A DNA stretch of 64,000 bases from Gari tellinella (GCA_922989275.2 OV277856.1:54011358-54075357), one strand, 5' to 3'. Positions 21,907-32,193 are shown, counted from the first letter of the stretch. A program made the numbers and translations. The notes: a model not told the origin generated them from the sequence alone.

Positions 21907-22671
21907 TTAAAAAAATTACAGTACCGTTTTTTTCTGACAGGAAAGTTTGTCGAGAAAAGCTCCTTTTTTAATAAACGGGAATGTTTTCTTTATAAACTAA
22001 TATAAACTATACAGAGACTATAGGATATTGTGCAAACTAAAATATTTAATGACATATTTTCTGGTAAATATCAATATTTTAAAAAAGTCAAATTCTGAAA
22101 AAGTCACTAAATCTCAAATTACAAAAAATCTAGCTGTTTAACATAGTAACGTTACACTAATTTTACTCTTATTAGATAGATATTACTTAGTTCTACTAGT
22201 CGAAAATATTTTATGAAAATCTACAGTGGAATTTACATTTTATACATGATTTCCAGAAATTCTGGCAACATGTTAACACACAAGGAGTCTTTGAGTTCAA
22301 CTTTAAAATGCCGTCAGTTCTAAATAATACCATAAGTCAAACCTGTAATAAGGGACCATTGAATACGGTAGCCTGTAGATCTTTAAAGGCAGTTGACTGC
22401 TCTATAATGCATAACAAAAGTATTGCATAAAAGCTCCTTTAGGATCTATCTTTTAACATTACTTTTGTCAGCCTGTGTTAAGCTGCCATCTGTCATATGG
22501 GCTATAAATCCTCACAAAGTTTAGTTGTCACTTGACTATACTTGCATCTGATATAATTCATTATTACGTGACTTAACATAGCCTGTTCTTTGATCACTGC
22601 GTTATGGATTGACTAATCAATACAATCGGACAATTTATTTAAAAAAAAGTTTTGAAGCGAGCGGGAATCGA

Positions 22672-22745
22672 ACCTAGAACCTTTGGATTGATAGTCAATC
22701 ACCGTACCAACTGCGCTAACAGAGAAGACACTGAAGCAGACCAAA
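22672..22745 (-). other. tRNA-like sequence inside the TTAA element
   Basis: The minus strand reads an A-box-like TTAGCGCAGTTGG and a B-box GGTTCGATTCCCGC at cloverleaf-like spacing. The acceptor ends do not pair well and the anticodon stem is short (GATT/AATC), so I treat it as tRNA-derived rather than functional. Confidence 0.5.
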
Positions 22746-22861
22746 CTTTTCTTTATGTAAATGTTCTACAATAAGTACGCACCGCAAAGATCAGGTGAAA
22801 GTCATCAGCATTTCCGGATATCGAGATGCGGGCCGCCCGCTGTCGAACCACCTTAACTCAC

Positions 22862-22887
22862 CTGGTCTTCTCCATGGGCGCCGCCAT
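22862..22887 (-). CDS. Possible first coding exon, inverted copy
   Basis: Minus-strand counterpart of 19201-19226: ATG at 22887-22885 and donor at 22862/22861. The TTAA-flanked element begins 5 bp inside the putative intron. Confidence 0.4.
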
Positions 22888-22929
22888 TATTCGTTTGTGC
22901 CTGACCTAATAACCGAAGTTATATTAAGC

Positions 22930-23898
22930 AGGGAACCAGACTAATATTTGGTGATTCTCCATGTTGAAAGTATCGGACAATAATGATATAATACGGAACT
23001 TTACCTATCATCCCTATAATCAAAAGTAACTTAGTTTATCTTTGCCAAAGGTTAGTTCCACCCTGTCAGGTCAATAAAACCGGTCTATACATGAGGATTT
23101 ATTCCCGGCTGAGGAAAATCAGCCTTGAATAAATCCTCATGTACCCTGTGAAGAAACTGTATAACGAATTTATTTTACTGCAAAGTTTTTACTGTTCAAA
23201 TGAAATATTTCGGAATTTGTCGTGCACAGCGCTCAAAGTAAACAGTAAAAGAATCGCGTCAAAGCATATGACGTTGAGCGTAAATGACGTCACGTTTCTG
23301 ACAGTTGTTTTTCAAAAGAAAAATGGACACGCTGGTAGACGTCGGCGTCATACTTTCCCAGAATAAATGTGACTGTTGAAAGAACCCCCACCGATTAGTT
23401 CTTAGCCGAAATGGACTTAAAACGGAGGATCCTGTCGAGCAGTCAGCCATCTTATTTTCTGCAAAGACTCTGGGACCTGTCAGCCAATAAAATAGCTGCA
23501 TTTCTAGTACCCTGTAAGCTCGTAGGGTACTTAGTGTCAGATCTACGGCTCGGTATCCACTTAGAATTAAGGAAACAATGGAGTACAATATAACTACCGC
23601 ATATTTTGCATTGTCTGATTCCCGTCGTGCCACAATAAACGGCGTTTTAACGTCAATATAGAATCAGTTTGTAATAGTTCTATAATATTATTTATATTTA
23701 ATTTTCATTCAGGATCTAGATGGATTTCGCTTTTGCTGTTGTCGTCAGGGTTTTCTTGCGTGCCCTGGTATATCTGTTTAAGTGTTGGATATCCTTATGC
23801 TTTTTCTACTGTGGAAATCTCTCACTGCGTCATGTTGGGTTTATAATATTTTAGTATTTAAATGTGCATGTTTTTTAATCTGCTACTGAACTGCTTTC
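22930..23898. other. Intergenic, no secure gene
   Basis: Contains a small perfect palindrome near 23091-23142 (ACATGAGGATTTATTC..GAATAAATCCTCATGT) and a TGACGTCA at 23285. A 124-codon minus-strand frame (23259-23633) lacks recognisable domains or splice support, so I do not call it a gene. Confidence 0.4.
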
Positions 23899-23899
23899 G

Positions 23900-24100
23900 T
23901 CTCTACATATTTAACGCTTTACATGTACCTGCTAATCACGATTTTATTAGAAACTGCAGTCAGGCAGCATTTTATCTGGATACAAACTGTTTGACACTCG
24001 TCTTTAGTTTTCTATAACTTAAAATTGCATAAATCTGAATTTTATTAAATTTGCAGACGACAATTTCAAAGCAGTCGATATTATAGCAGGATAAGGGTTA
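23900..24100 (+). mobile_element. Decayed family C MITE
   Basis: The right hairpin arm TGGATACAAACTGTTTGACAC and the end GATAAGGGTTAAA remain. Confidence 0.45.
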
Positions 24101-24348
24101 AAACAATAGAAAATCTTTGTATGTAATACTTTTATTGAGGGCCTCATGGAGGATAAGCCATTAGACTAAATGAGTTACCCTCGTTAAATAAAGTCATTCA
24201 TTCATTCATTCATCAGGATCCAGTGCAATCGCGTTTGGCGGATGAACTATTTAAAGGTTATATTATTCACGTTAGCTAATTCCCGCATAGCCACCCGTGC
24301 AAAAGTTGTAATCGGATTACAATTTAAGACTTACGAAAGTTTCATACA

Positions 24349-24551
24349 TACAGTGGATATGACGTTATTCGTTCCCGGTGACACGCAAACGAAACGCATT
24401 GCAATCAAATGGGGAAAATGACATCTTTTTGAAAGTTCTGACTATTTATTTTAATCTGAATGACAAACCGTCTGACCCCAAACTGTTTGCAATTGAAATA
24501 ATAGTTTTAGAGTAAACGTGTTTATTGGCAAATAATAACGTGTTTTCTCCA
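24349..24551 (-). mobile_element. Decayed family A MITE
   Basis: Both ends are recognisable (TACAGTGGATATGACGTTAT; TTATTGGCAAATAATAACG), but the left hairpin arm is lost. Confidence 0.65.
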
Positions 24552-24573
24552 ATTATTTCATTCCTTATGCCTC

Positions 24574-25190
24574 GCTCACATTTGCTGCGGCTGCCGTACG
24601 GCGGCCGCACGGCTTGTTATTTCTACGGCGAGTAGCAATTCCCCGGTCGCCGCAGAATTCCTACGGCCGCCGTGTGTTGCGCTCACATTTGCTGCGGCTG
24701 CCGCACGGCGAGTTTCTATTATTTTAGGTTAAAAAACCTGCGGCCACCGTACGGCCGCCGTACGATAGCCGTGGAAGCTCCACCAGATTCTCTGCAATCA
24801 AAATGCTGCTCCTGCTACATAACTTGGTTTTGCTACATGTTCACACGACTCATATCAGTCCAACTACACCATGAACTCAATGGATACATTAGGACAGCAA
24901 TTAAGAACATCTAAATCCATTTTTAATAATACACATGTTTTAGATGTATGAACAAAAGTACAAATGCACAATAAGAAAAGTGACAATTGAGTTCCGGCGG
25001 CCATACGGCGGCCGTACGGCCACCGTACGGCAGCCGTAGAACCACTCTGCGTTATAACTCCGCGTTATAATTCTACGGCGACCTCTACGGCCTGTGAAAT
25101 ATGGGTATACGCCGTGCGGCCGCCGTACGGCCGCCGTAAGATTTCTACGGCGGCCGTGGGAAACTACGGCCGCCGTACGGCAAATGTGAG
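24574..25190. mobile_element. GC-rich CGTACGG-repeat element
   Basis: Inverted ends GCTCACATTTGC and GCAAATGTGAGC. About a dozen copies of CCGTACGG/CGGCCGCCGTACGG are clustered next to each end, so the ends are far more GC-rich than the surroundings. The left end is duplicated (second GCTCACATTTGCTGCGGCTG at 24682). No coding capacity. Confidence 0.75.
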
Positions 25191-25300
25191 CGCACTATTT
25201 AAAATGAATGCTCTCAACATAATAATTCATAAATCATTATATAATCAAAGTTCTTAAAGTACTGATGATGGTTTCAAACTGAAATACCAGTTGTGTGAAA

Positions 25301-25638
25301 TACAGTGTTCCCTCCCTACAACGGCCATCCCAACAACGATTCCCTCCTTACAACGACCCTTACGGCTGTTCCCCAAACAAGACAAAATATTTAACAATAG
25401 CGTCTGCTTCAAATTGTCGTCTGCTGTTTTTTCTCAAAATTATATTTTGATGGTATAAATATAATGACAGGTGACAAACAGCTTGAATCCATATCAGACG
25501 CCACGTTACGCGGCGTCTGATCTGGATTCAAGCTGTTTGCAAATTTTCGCCAATTTCCCTCCCTATAACGACTCCCTCCGAACAACGCACACTATCTGTG
25601 TCTCCCATTGGGTGTCGTTGTAGAGAGGGAGCACTGTA
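25301..25638 (+). mobile_element. Family F MITE, complete
   Basis: TACAGTGTTCCCTCCCTACA and TGTAGAGAGGGAGCACTGTA are the inverted ends. The core hairpin is CAAACAGCTTGAATCCATAT..ATCTGGATTCAAGCTGTTTG. Confidence 0.85.
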
Positions 25639-25848
25639 CATGTAAAAAGAAACCAGAAGAGTAATAGCAAGAACTCTGAAAACAGTATTTCATTTTTAAA
25701 TGTGTTTGGTAGTATTTGAAACTGCTTATATAAGATAACTTGTAACATGTATACTACCGTAAAGAGCCTGAACAACGGACTTGACCTAAACACGTGAATA
25801 TAATTTCAAGCATATTTGGAAATTATCTACATATGGCATTTAAATTCC

Positions 25849-26096
25849 ATTAACACTTTCACTCTCAATGACGCTTGAAAGCGCGTTTGCAAACAGTTTA
25901 GATCATGATCAGACGCCGCGTAACGCGGTGTCTGATTAGGATCCAAACTGTTTGACATCGTATCGACATGTTTTAATTCATACTACATTGAATCTAAACT
26001 TGAAACGATATTGCAAACAACAAAATTGAAGCAGACGACAAGGAAACGGTGAAGGGGTAAAAAAGCTCACGGAAATGTTGGTAGTGAAAGAGTTAA
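25849..26096 (+). mobile_element. Family C MITE
   Basis: TTAACACTTTCACTCTCAAT start and GTAGTGAAAGAGTTAA end; hairpin GCAAACAGTTTAGATCATG..AGGATCCAAACTGTTTG. Confidence 0.85.
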
Positions 26097-26127
26097 ACAA
26101 TCCCAAGGAAATTTCAACAGCAGCTGC

Positions 26128-26362
26128 TACAGTGGAGAATCTGTTATTCTTAACGTACGCAAACGCAAAACACTAAAATGTAGAAAAGAACAACTTTTGG
26201 ACAATTCTGATAAATCTTGTGTATCTTGGTGGCAAACAGTTTGGAGCCTGATCAGACGCCGGGTTACCCGGCGTCTGATCTGGCTCCAAACTGTTTGCAC
26301 TGCAAATAATAGTTTTAGCGTAAACGAGTTAATTGGGAAAGAATAACAGATTCTCCACTGTA
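26128..26362 (-). mobile_element. Family A MITE
   Basis: Complete except for a short deletion beside the left end (CTTAACGTACGCAAACG). Confidence 0.9.
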
Positions 26363-26754
26363 TCGACAAACTTCGGTGCCACCGCATTTCAAAGCAGCAG
26401 ACTACTTTCCCGGCCCCGCACTTATTGGTACACAACACAAAGTGAAAGCAGATTCTACTGATTTTATTATCATCATACTAGTATTTACATAATATTTAAT
26501 GTAATGTTTACTCACTAGAATTTGATTATTTTAAATCGTTTCACTGTTTTTTCATCTAATACAGATCTAAAAAATTAATCGATTGAACTGATAATATTTA
26601 ATGTAGGGCAGATCAGGCCTTTTTTAATTACATCACAATTGTCACGTCCTTCTGGGTGGATTGAGTAGCTCAGGAGACGTGACAATCTATCTCTTTACTA
26701 TCCCCCACGTATGGCCATTATCTGTCAATAGTGATCGACGGCTAGCCATTATCA

Positions 26755-26786
26755 CAGAAGAAGAAGAAGAAGAAGAAGAAGAAATT
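26755..26786 (+). repeat. (GAA)n microsatellite
   Basis: About ten AGA/GAA units in a row. Confidence 0.9.
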
Positions 26787-26929
26787 GAGTATTGTTTTTT
26801 TAGCGTATGAGTAGCCTACTTAGTCAAAGTTTTGGAAACTCGACGCTGACTGTATACGGATTCAAATCAAAGATTTGAAACCAACAAAAGGGAAATGAAT
26901 ATACTCGAAGTAAAATACCTTAATTACTA

Positions 26930-27050
26930 TGTGCCCCCTCTCTACCTAACAACAACCAATGTGAGACAAACGTTGTGCTTGTTGTTCGGAGGGAGGTGTT
27001 ATATGGAGAGAAATTACAGTGCTTACATTTGCAAACAGTTTGAATCATTT
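26930..27050 (-). mobile_element. Family F fragment
   Basis: CCCCCTCTCTACCTAACAAC..GTTCGGAGGGAGGTGTTATA, followed by ACAGTTTGAATC. A second decayed hairpin core (TCAAACAGTTTGGATCCTGA) follows at 27090-27150. Confidence 0.55.
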
Positions 27051-27306
27051 GACACTTATAGGTACATGTAGTATTGCATTTTAGTGTCAAACAGTTTGGA
27101 TCCTGACCGTACGTCGCGTAACGCAGCTTCTTATCAGTATCAAAACTGCTAGCCAATGCCGTTGCTGATGGGTTATGTCAGTGAGAGGGTAATAGGCCTA
27201 TATAACGTATCACATGCCTTAGACACCATCGGTAAGTAGAGTTGCACAACTCGGATAGTTCAATGTATGATTAAGTACTGTAAAACCCATCCGAAAAGAA
27301 GACGTT

Positions 27307-27529
27307 TTAACACATTCAACCCTAGAGACGAGTATAGTCGTAATTTACAAACTGCGTACCTATGTGGTTTACACTTTCCTATGCAAACAGTGTAGACTCT
27401 GATCAGGGTCTATACTGTTTGACATTTTGAAATATGTAGTTAAAATCAACCCTAAATAGTCCAAAATGGACTAGACCTATTTTGAAATTGGAACTGACCA
27501 ATAAAAGTTTCAGGGGTGAATGAGATAAC
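27307..27529 (+). mobile_element. Family D MITE
   Basis: TTAACACATTCAACCCTAG start. The hairpin is shortened (GCAAACAGTGTAGACTCTG straight to CAGGGTCTATACTGTTTG). End GGGTGAATGAGATAA. Confidence 0.75.
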
Positions 27530-27569
27530 GTGTACATGCAGTTATATTAAAACAAACAGGCGAAAGCAA

Positions 27570-27761
27570 ACTCTTTCACTGTTAAAGTATCGTCTGCTGA
27601 AATGTCTGCAATTATACGCCAAATTTAAACGATTTTGAAATTTCGAAGAAATGTTGAGGCGAGTGTCAGCAAATTTGATGCTGACAAGACGCTGCGTTGC
27701 GCGTCGAACTATTCTAAATCCAAATTGTTTGCATGATAGTCGTTGGCATTGACAGTGTTAA
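27570..27761 (-). mobile_element. Decayed family C MITE
   Basis: CTCTTTCACTGTTAAAGTAT at one end, CATTGACAGTGTTAA at the other; the hairpin is mostly lost. Confidence 0.55.
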
Positions 27762-27809
27762 TACGAGAAAACAGTAAAGAAAAAAATCTTTTTTACTTTT
27801 ATATTGTAT

Positions 27810-28039
27810 TAACCCATTACCCCATAGTCTGTTTCAAGTTTTCAAGACAGATGACCACTTAAAGCAGGCTGAAAGTAAAGCAGAACGCGCCTTAACTTTC
27901 AACCTGCTTTAAGCTATGGTCTGCCAAAATATAGAAAATATCATTTTTATGATACATATGAATTCATGACTGTATAAATTGATTTTTTTTTTTTAGTTGA
28001 TGAATAAATTAAAGGCGTAAAAGGCGAGTAATGGATTAA
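27810..28039 (+). mobile_element. Family B MITE with truncated hairpin
   Basis: Ends TTAACCCATTACCCCATAG and GAGTAATGGATTAA. The right hairpin arm lacks the GGCGCATTCTGC part. Confidence 0.8.
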
Positions 28040-28052
28040 GCGACCACATGCC

Positions 28053-28306
28053 TACAGTGGAGAATCTGTTATTCTTTCCCAATAAACGCGTTTACGCTAA
28101 AACTATTATTTGCAGTGCAAACAGTTTGGAGCCAGATCAGACCCCGGGTAACCCGGCGTCTGATCACGCTCCAAACTGTTTGCCACCAAGATTTATAAAC
28201 AAGAATTATCAGAATTGTCAAAAAGTTGTTCTTTTCTACGTTTTAGTGCTTTGCGTTTGCGTACGTTTGCGTTTAAACGGGAAAGTATAACAGATTCTCC
28301 ACTGTA
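28053..28306 (+). mobile_element. Family A MITE
   Basis: Complete; ends TACAGTGGAGAATCTGTTAT and CAGATTCTCCACTGTA. Confidence 0.92.
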
Positions 28307-28611
28307 AGAACAGACAACTTAACTTCATGTAACTGTACAAATTAATGTGGTATTACCCATGTAAGCGCCAGTGACAGGAAGAAAGGTTTTACTCTATAAG
28401 GTCATAGGCGATTTAAATCGACTTTGCAAACATTTTGGATCTAGATCAGACACCGCATAACGCGATCAGAAAATTAAACTACATGTGTATTTGGCACTAA
28501 TAAATGTATGAATATATATTGTGGCCAAACTTTAAATTTTGAATTTGGCATTCAATTGCAGACGAAAAGATACATTCAGCAGATGTCGTTTTGCCTAAGA
28601 AATGATTAAGA

Positions 28612-28833
28612 TTAATCCCTTCTCTGCTTTACCCCGAGTACAATAGTTATTCGCAAACAGTATGGATCCTGTTTAGACGCTGTGTTACGCGGCGTTTGAT
28701 CAGGATCCAAACTTTTCCACACTGATTTCAATATTTCTTAGATAAAAATTACAAAAAATTGAATTTGAATATCTTTTTAAAAGCAGGCAACAATTGTGAA
28801 AAATTGATGACGTCATGCCATTGAAGAGGTTAA
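28612..28833 (+). mobile_element. Family C MITE
   Basis: Ends TTAATCCCTTCTCTGC and GCCATTGAAGAGGTTAA. Hairpin GCAAACAGTATGGATCCTG..CAGGATCCAAACTTTTCC is imperfect. Confidence 0.65.
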
Positions 28834-28870
28834 GATTGTGATGGAAGGGGTTATACCATACTTAGTCTTA

Positions 28871-29120
28871 TACAGTGGAGAAAACATTATTCTTTCCCAA
28901 TCAACGCGTTTACCCTAAAACTAGTATTTGAAATGCAAATAGTTTGGAGCCAGATCAGACGCCGGGTTACCCGGCGTCTGATCAGGCTCCAAAATGTTTG
29001 TCACTCAGGTAAAAATGAATAGTCAGAATTATCAAAAACTTGTAATTTTATACGTTTTAGTGTTTTGCGTTTGCGTTTCGTTTGCGTTAAAAACGGAAAG
29101 AATAACGTTTTCTCCTCTGC
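28871..29120 (+). mobile_element. Family A MITE
   Basis: Complete; the GAGAAAAC-end subtype with TTTTCTCCTCTGC at its right tip. Confidence 0.88.
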
Positions 29121-29377
29121 ACCATACTTAGTCTTATACAAAGTCTCTAGATAAAGAGACATAATATTGTATAAAATAGATATTTCTTCAAGCAAAAAAA
29201 ACAACAACAATAATTAACAAGATGAACCGTTATGACGCGCAGACGCGCTCGTTACAATGTGCCTGTGAGTACGCTTGTCCTATGCAAATAGTGTAGACCT
29301 AGAACAGAGGAATCCTGCAGGCGCTTTCCGATGAGTGTCTAAACTGTTTGTTATTTTGCAATTTGTTGCAAAGTCAC

Positions 29378-29624
29378 GCGAGTGGAGAAGACGTTATTCT
29401 TTGCCAATAAACGCGTATAATTCACTATTAAAACTATTATTCCATTGCAAACAGTTTGGAGCCAGATCAGACGCCGGTTATACGAGCGTCTGATCAGGCA
29501 CCAAACTGTTTGTCACTCAGATTAAAATAAAATGTGAGAAATGTCAAAATGTTGTGAATTTCTACATTTTAGTGCATTGCGTTTCGTTTGCGATCAAATA
29601 GGAAAGAATAGCGTCTTCTTTATA
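29378..29624 (+). mobile_element. Family A MITE, degraded ends
   Basis: Hairpin at 29447-29512 with an altered loop (GGTTATACGA). Confidence 0.8.
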
Positions 29625-29652
29625 TACTTGTATAACCCAACAATAAATGAGC

Positions 29653-29902
29653 TACAGTGGAGAATATGTTATTCTTTCCCGTTTAAACGCAAACGTACGC
29701 AAACGCAAAGCGCTAAAACGTCGAAAAGAACAACTTTTGGACAATTCTGATATTTCATGTTTATCTTGGTGGCAAACAGTTTGGAGCCTGATCAGACGCC
29801 GGGTTACCCGGCGTCTGATCTGGCTCCAAACTGTTTGCACTGCAAATAATAGTTTTAGCGTAAACGCGTTTATTTGGAAAGAATAACGTTTTCTCCACTG
29901 TA
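29653..29902 (-). mobile_element. Family A MITE
   Basis: Complete, very close in sequence to the copies at 8068 and 14090. The left end is GAGAATATG and the right end GTTTTCTCC, mixing the two end subtypes. Confidence 0.92.
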
Positions 29903-29960
29903 TAACCCAATAATAAATTGTAATATGAGCTAAATGCGATTGGGAACTAGAAAAGTTTAT

Positions 29961-30238
29961 TTAACGCATTCAACCCTAGCGACGAGTATACTCGTCATTT
30001 ACAAAAATATTACCTGTGAATATTACACTAGTCCCATGCAAACAGTGTATACCCTCTTCAGAGATCTCCTTATGGAGTCCTCTAATCAGTGTCTACACTG
30101 TTTGTCATTTTGAAATATATTGTTAAAATCAATCCTATAAATAGTCAAAAATCGACTAGACATATTTTGAAATTGGAATTGTCCATTTGAATTTTCTGGG
30201 GTGAATGAGTTTAAGTTTCGTGGATCAATGAGTTAACA
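29961..30238 (+). mobile_element. Family D MITE
   Basis: TTAACGCATTCAACCCTAG start and GGGGTGAATGAGTTTAA end, followed by a second short D end (GTGGATCAATGAGTTAA). Confidence 0.8.
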
Positions 30239-30323
30239 GAACAACGTTCAATAATATTTAGCTTTAACACAAACATCTTCAACACGTTCCCATAGAAGCC
30301 GCGGTCTCAGTACTACTATTTGC

Positions 30324-31460
30324 CTATCTTCTCAGTTCTTGTTCTAGTAAATATGCGATGAATCTCGCATGCAGTTGCTTTGCCCGAGAGTTTTTCTCAC
30401 ATTTAGATTCTCCCCTGAGAATTTCCTTCTTGGCTATAATATCCCCCACACTTATAACCGGCTGCCCGTGATCATCGCACGGCACTAGTGTGTTAGTCAA
30501 CGCCACATATCGCGGATCACTTACCGATGAAGTAAACTTTTGTCCGAATTGTGGAATTTTATTCCTAGTTCGCAACCGCCAATGTGGCATCTTTTCCGTT
30601 GACTCGTCCGCTTGGGCAGTATTGGTTGCATCTAATGATATAGCTTTAGGTTTCGGCTTATCAACATTGCTCTTCTCTGACTTACGTGAGGCAGCCGAGT
30701 TTAGTCTCGAAATGAATTTCAAGGGTCTGTTTATTTGCTTCGATGGTAATGACGGAAGTCTGTCCACTTGTTTGTCGGCTTCCGGCGGTTTTCTAATGTC
30801 ACTTGAAGTACCGCTCAAGTCTATATAAACATTCCTACCCGCCAGTATAGGCTTCTTACCACTACGCACTGGCTTTGGGAAATGTAACACTCTCTTTTCA
30901 TCGGGCACCTTAGAAGGAGGCCGCTCTGGGGAAGACTTTGTCAGCCTCGAGTTAGGTCTTGACTCAGGTTTAAATGACGAGGGTCTTGACTCAACTTTAA
31001 ATGAAGATGGCCTTGACTGAACTTTGGGGGTTTGTGCATCTACACTGACTTCTGTGCCGTCCATTTGTGGAATTCTCACTGTGAGGGTCCGCCTCGGCGT
31101 TTCCTGTTTGGTATGGCTCGTTTCTATAATCCGTCTGGCGTTTTGCATCATTTTCTTCATGCTTTTGCTTTTCCGGTTCTGATGTTCGACGAATTTCATT
31201 TTCTCGTACGAATGTGAAGCTAAGAATTTGTACCGTTCTCGCCCTAGTTCCAGCTGACGGGTATATAACAGTCTCTGCTCTGTTACGTTCTCTGTTAGCG
31301 TACCCACATTCCTGCTGCCTTTCGCGTTAGTATTATTATCCCCTTTTACTATCCAACTATTGATTTCTCTCATCGTTGTCTGCTTCCTTGTCTTGTCTTT
31401 CGATCCACGCCTTCCAATAGAAGGCGCACTTTTAGATAGGAGTTTTCGATCCGTATCCAT
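30324..31460 (-). CDS. Single-exon basic Ser/Arg/Pro-rich protein, unknown family
   Basis: An uninterrupted 378-codon frame, the longest in the window outside the LINE. The ATG at 31460 sits in a good animal start context (AACCATGG), and no longer frame exists upstream. Residues 60-110 are rich in charged helical residues. A 9-residue motif SRPSSFK occurs at 149-155 and 158-164 and degenerates to SRPNSR at 167-172. The middle is Pro/Lys/Ser-rich and probably disordered, and the C-terminal 80 residues look more ordered (SDPRYVALTN, SVGDIIAKKEIL). There is no signal peptide, membrane segment or enzymatic motif. Codon use is mixed, unlike the A-rich LINE next door. It is either a true intronless gene or one large exon. 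I do not recognise it and give no function. Confidence 0.7.
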   Translation of the reverse strand: MDTDRKLLSKSAPSIGRRGSKDKTRKQTTMREINSWIVKGDNNTNAKGSRNVGTLTENVTEQRLLYTRQLELGRERYKFLASHSYEKMKFVEHQNRKSKSMKKMMQNARRIIETSHTKQETPRRTLTVRIPQMDGTEVSVDAQTPKVQSRPSSFKVESRPSSFKPESRPNSRLTKSSPERPPSKVPDEKRVLHFPKPVRSGKKPILAGRNVYIDLSGTSSDIRKPPEADKQVDRLPSLPSKQINRPLKFISRLNSAASRKSEKSNVDKPKPKAISLDATNTAQADESTEKMPHWRLRTRNKIPQFGQKFTSSVSDPRYVALTNTLVPCDDHGQPVISVGDIIAKKEILRGESKCEKNSRAKQLHARFIAYLLEQELRR

Positions 31461-31899
31461 GGTTTATTTTTTATTTGTTCAGATTCAACACTAAGAATAA
31501 TCGCACCAGGACGTGTGCATAGCCCGCAATTTGTCGTAAGATTTCAATGCTCCCATTTCATCACGTTTTTAATTGAACCTGTATCGTTGTACATATTTCA
31601 ATGTCATATTTACACAAAAAGTTATTTCCAGATTTAAGACATTGTCGAGGCCAAGCCTAACTCTCCATATCTAACTCATTATTTGTGTTTTGTCTACACG
31701 TTATGTCGATAGATTAAATTCGCACGTCCACAATACACTACAAATTTACATGATATTAAATGGATTAATGGATAGGAAGATTTAAAACACTTGGTTATAA
31801 ACTTATGAACCTGCGGGAAAGCGATAATCTTTTAATCCAGTTTGGCGACAAATCTTTAGCGGGGCTATCAACTGTTGATTTTAAGTTCAAGATTAATTC
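31461..31899. promoter_or_regulatory. Upstream region of the 378-aa gene, no motif secured
   Basis: Would contain the promoter of the minus-strand gene. I see no TATA box or other site I can defend. Confidence 0.3.
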
Positions 31900-32139
31900 T
31901 ATAGTGGTGAAAACGTTATTTTCCCCAATAAAATCGTTTACGCTAAATATATTATTTCCATTGCAAACAGCTTGGAGCTAGATCAGACGCCGTGTAACTC
32001 GGCGTCTGATCAGACTTCAAACTGTTTGACATTCAGGTTAAAATCAACACTTACAATTGTCAAAAGGTTGTCATTGTCTGTATTTTAGTGCATTGCGTTT
32101 GCGTTTAAAACGAGAATGAATAACATTTTCTCCACTGTA
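31900..32139 (+). mobile_element. Family A MITE (part of the LINE target)
   Basis: Diverged copy with TATAGTGGTGAAAACGTTAT start and TTCTCCACTGTA end. Bases from 31947 on are repeated at 42197. Confidence 0.85.
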
Positions 32140-32193
32140 TCTAGCTTGTCTTTAGGCGACTGTGGAAATAGTTTAGATTCTGATCAGACGCCG
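31947..32193 (+). repeat. 247-bp target-site duplication, left copy
   Basis: Begins ATATATTATTTCCATTGC and ends CTGATCAGACGCCG. It reads identical to 42197-42443 by eye. It covers most of a family A element and the left arm of a family C hairpin. Confidence 0.9.

Larger units (their letters stand above)
21202..22852. mobile_element. 1651-bp non-autonomous TTAA element
   Basis: Termini GGTGGTTCG and CGAACCACC are flanked by TTAA (21198-21201, 22853-22856). The left arm of the inverted duplication keeps the empty site GAGTTAAAACAAG with one TTAA, so insertion and duplication are both visible. No transposase is encoded. A short frame MPRKKLFGRKTASAEE starts at 21627. TTAA duplication is typical of piggyBac-type transposons, but assignment needs a related autonomous copy. 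Confidence 0.85.
19180..22925. repeat. Large inverted duplication with reciprocal insertions
   Basis: The left arm (about 19180-20145) and right arm (about 20865-22925) are reverse complements. Shared landmarks in order are GGTCAGGCACAAAC, ATGGCGGCGCCCATGGA, ACAAGAAGGAACAACTT, ATGATTAGTAGTGACGTTGT, TCGCGACCGTGCTTGCAG and TAGTCGGGAGCATATTGTTT. The left arm holds a 535-bp element absent from the right; the right holds a 1651-bp element absent from the left. The 720-bp spacer holds tandem 146-bp units. Confidence 0.85.

Noticed and set aside
22672..22745. Functional tRNA gene
   Set aside because: A- and B-box-like motifs are present, but the stems do not pair well and it lies inside a TTAA transposon. 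Treated as tRNA-derived repeat sequence.
23285..23292. CRE site TGACGTCA as promoter element
   Set aside because: A single 8-bp match in a gene-free stretch. Another one (near 28808) lies in a MITE. No support as a promoter.
23259..23633. 124-codon minus-strand frame
   Set aside because: No domain, no splice context and no conserved neighbours; sits among repeats.
24672..24914. 80-codon frame over the GC-rich element
   Set aside because: Produced by the CGTACGG repeats and not carried on into any domain.
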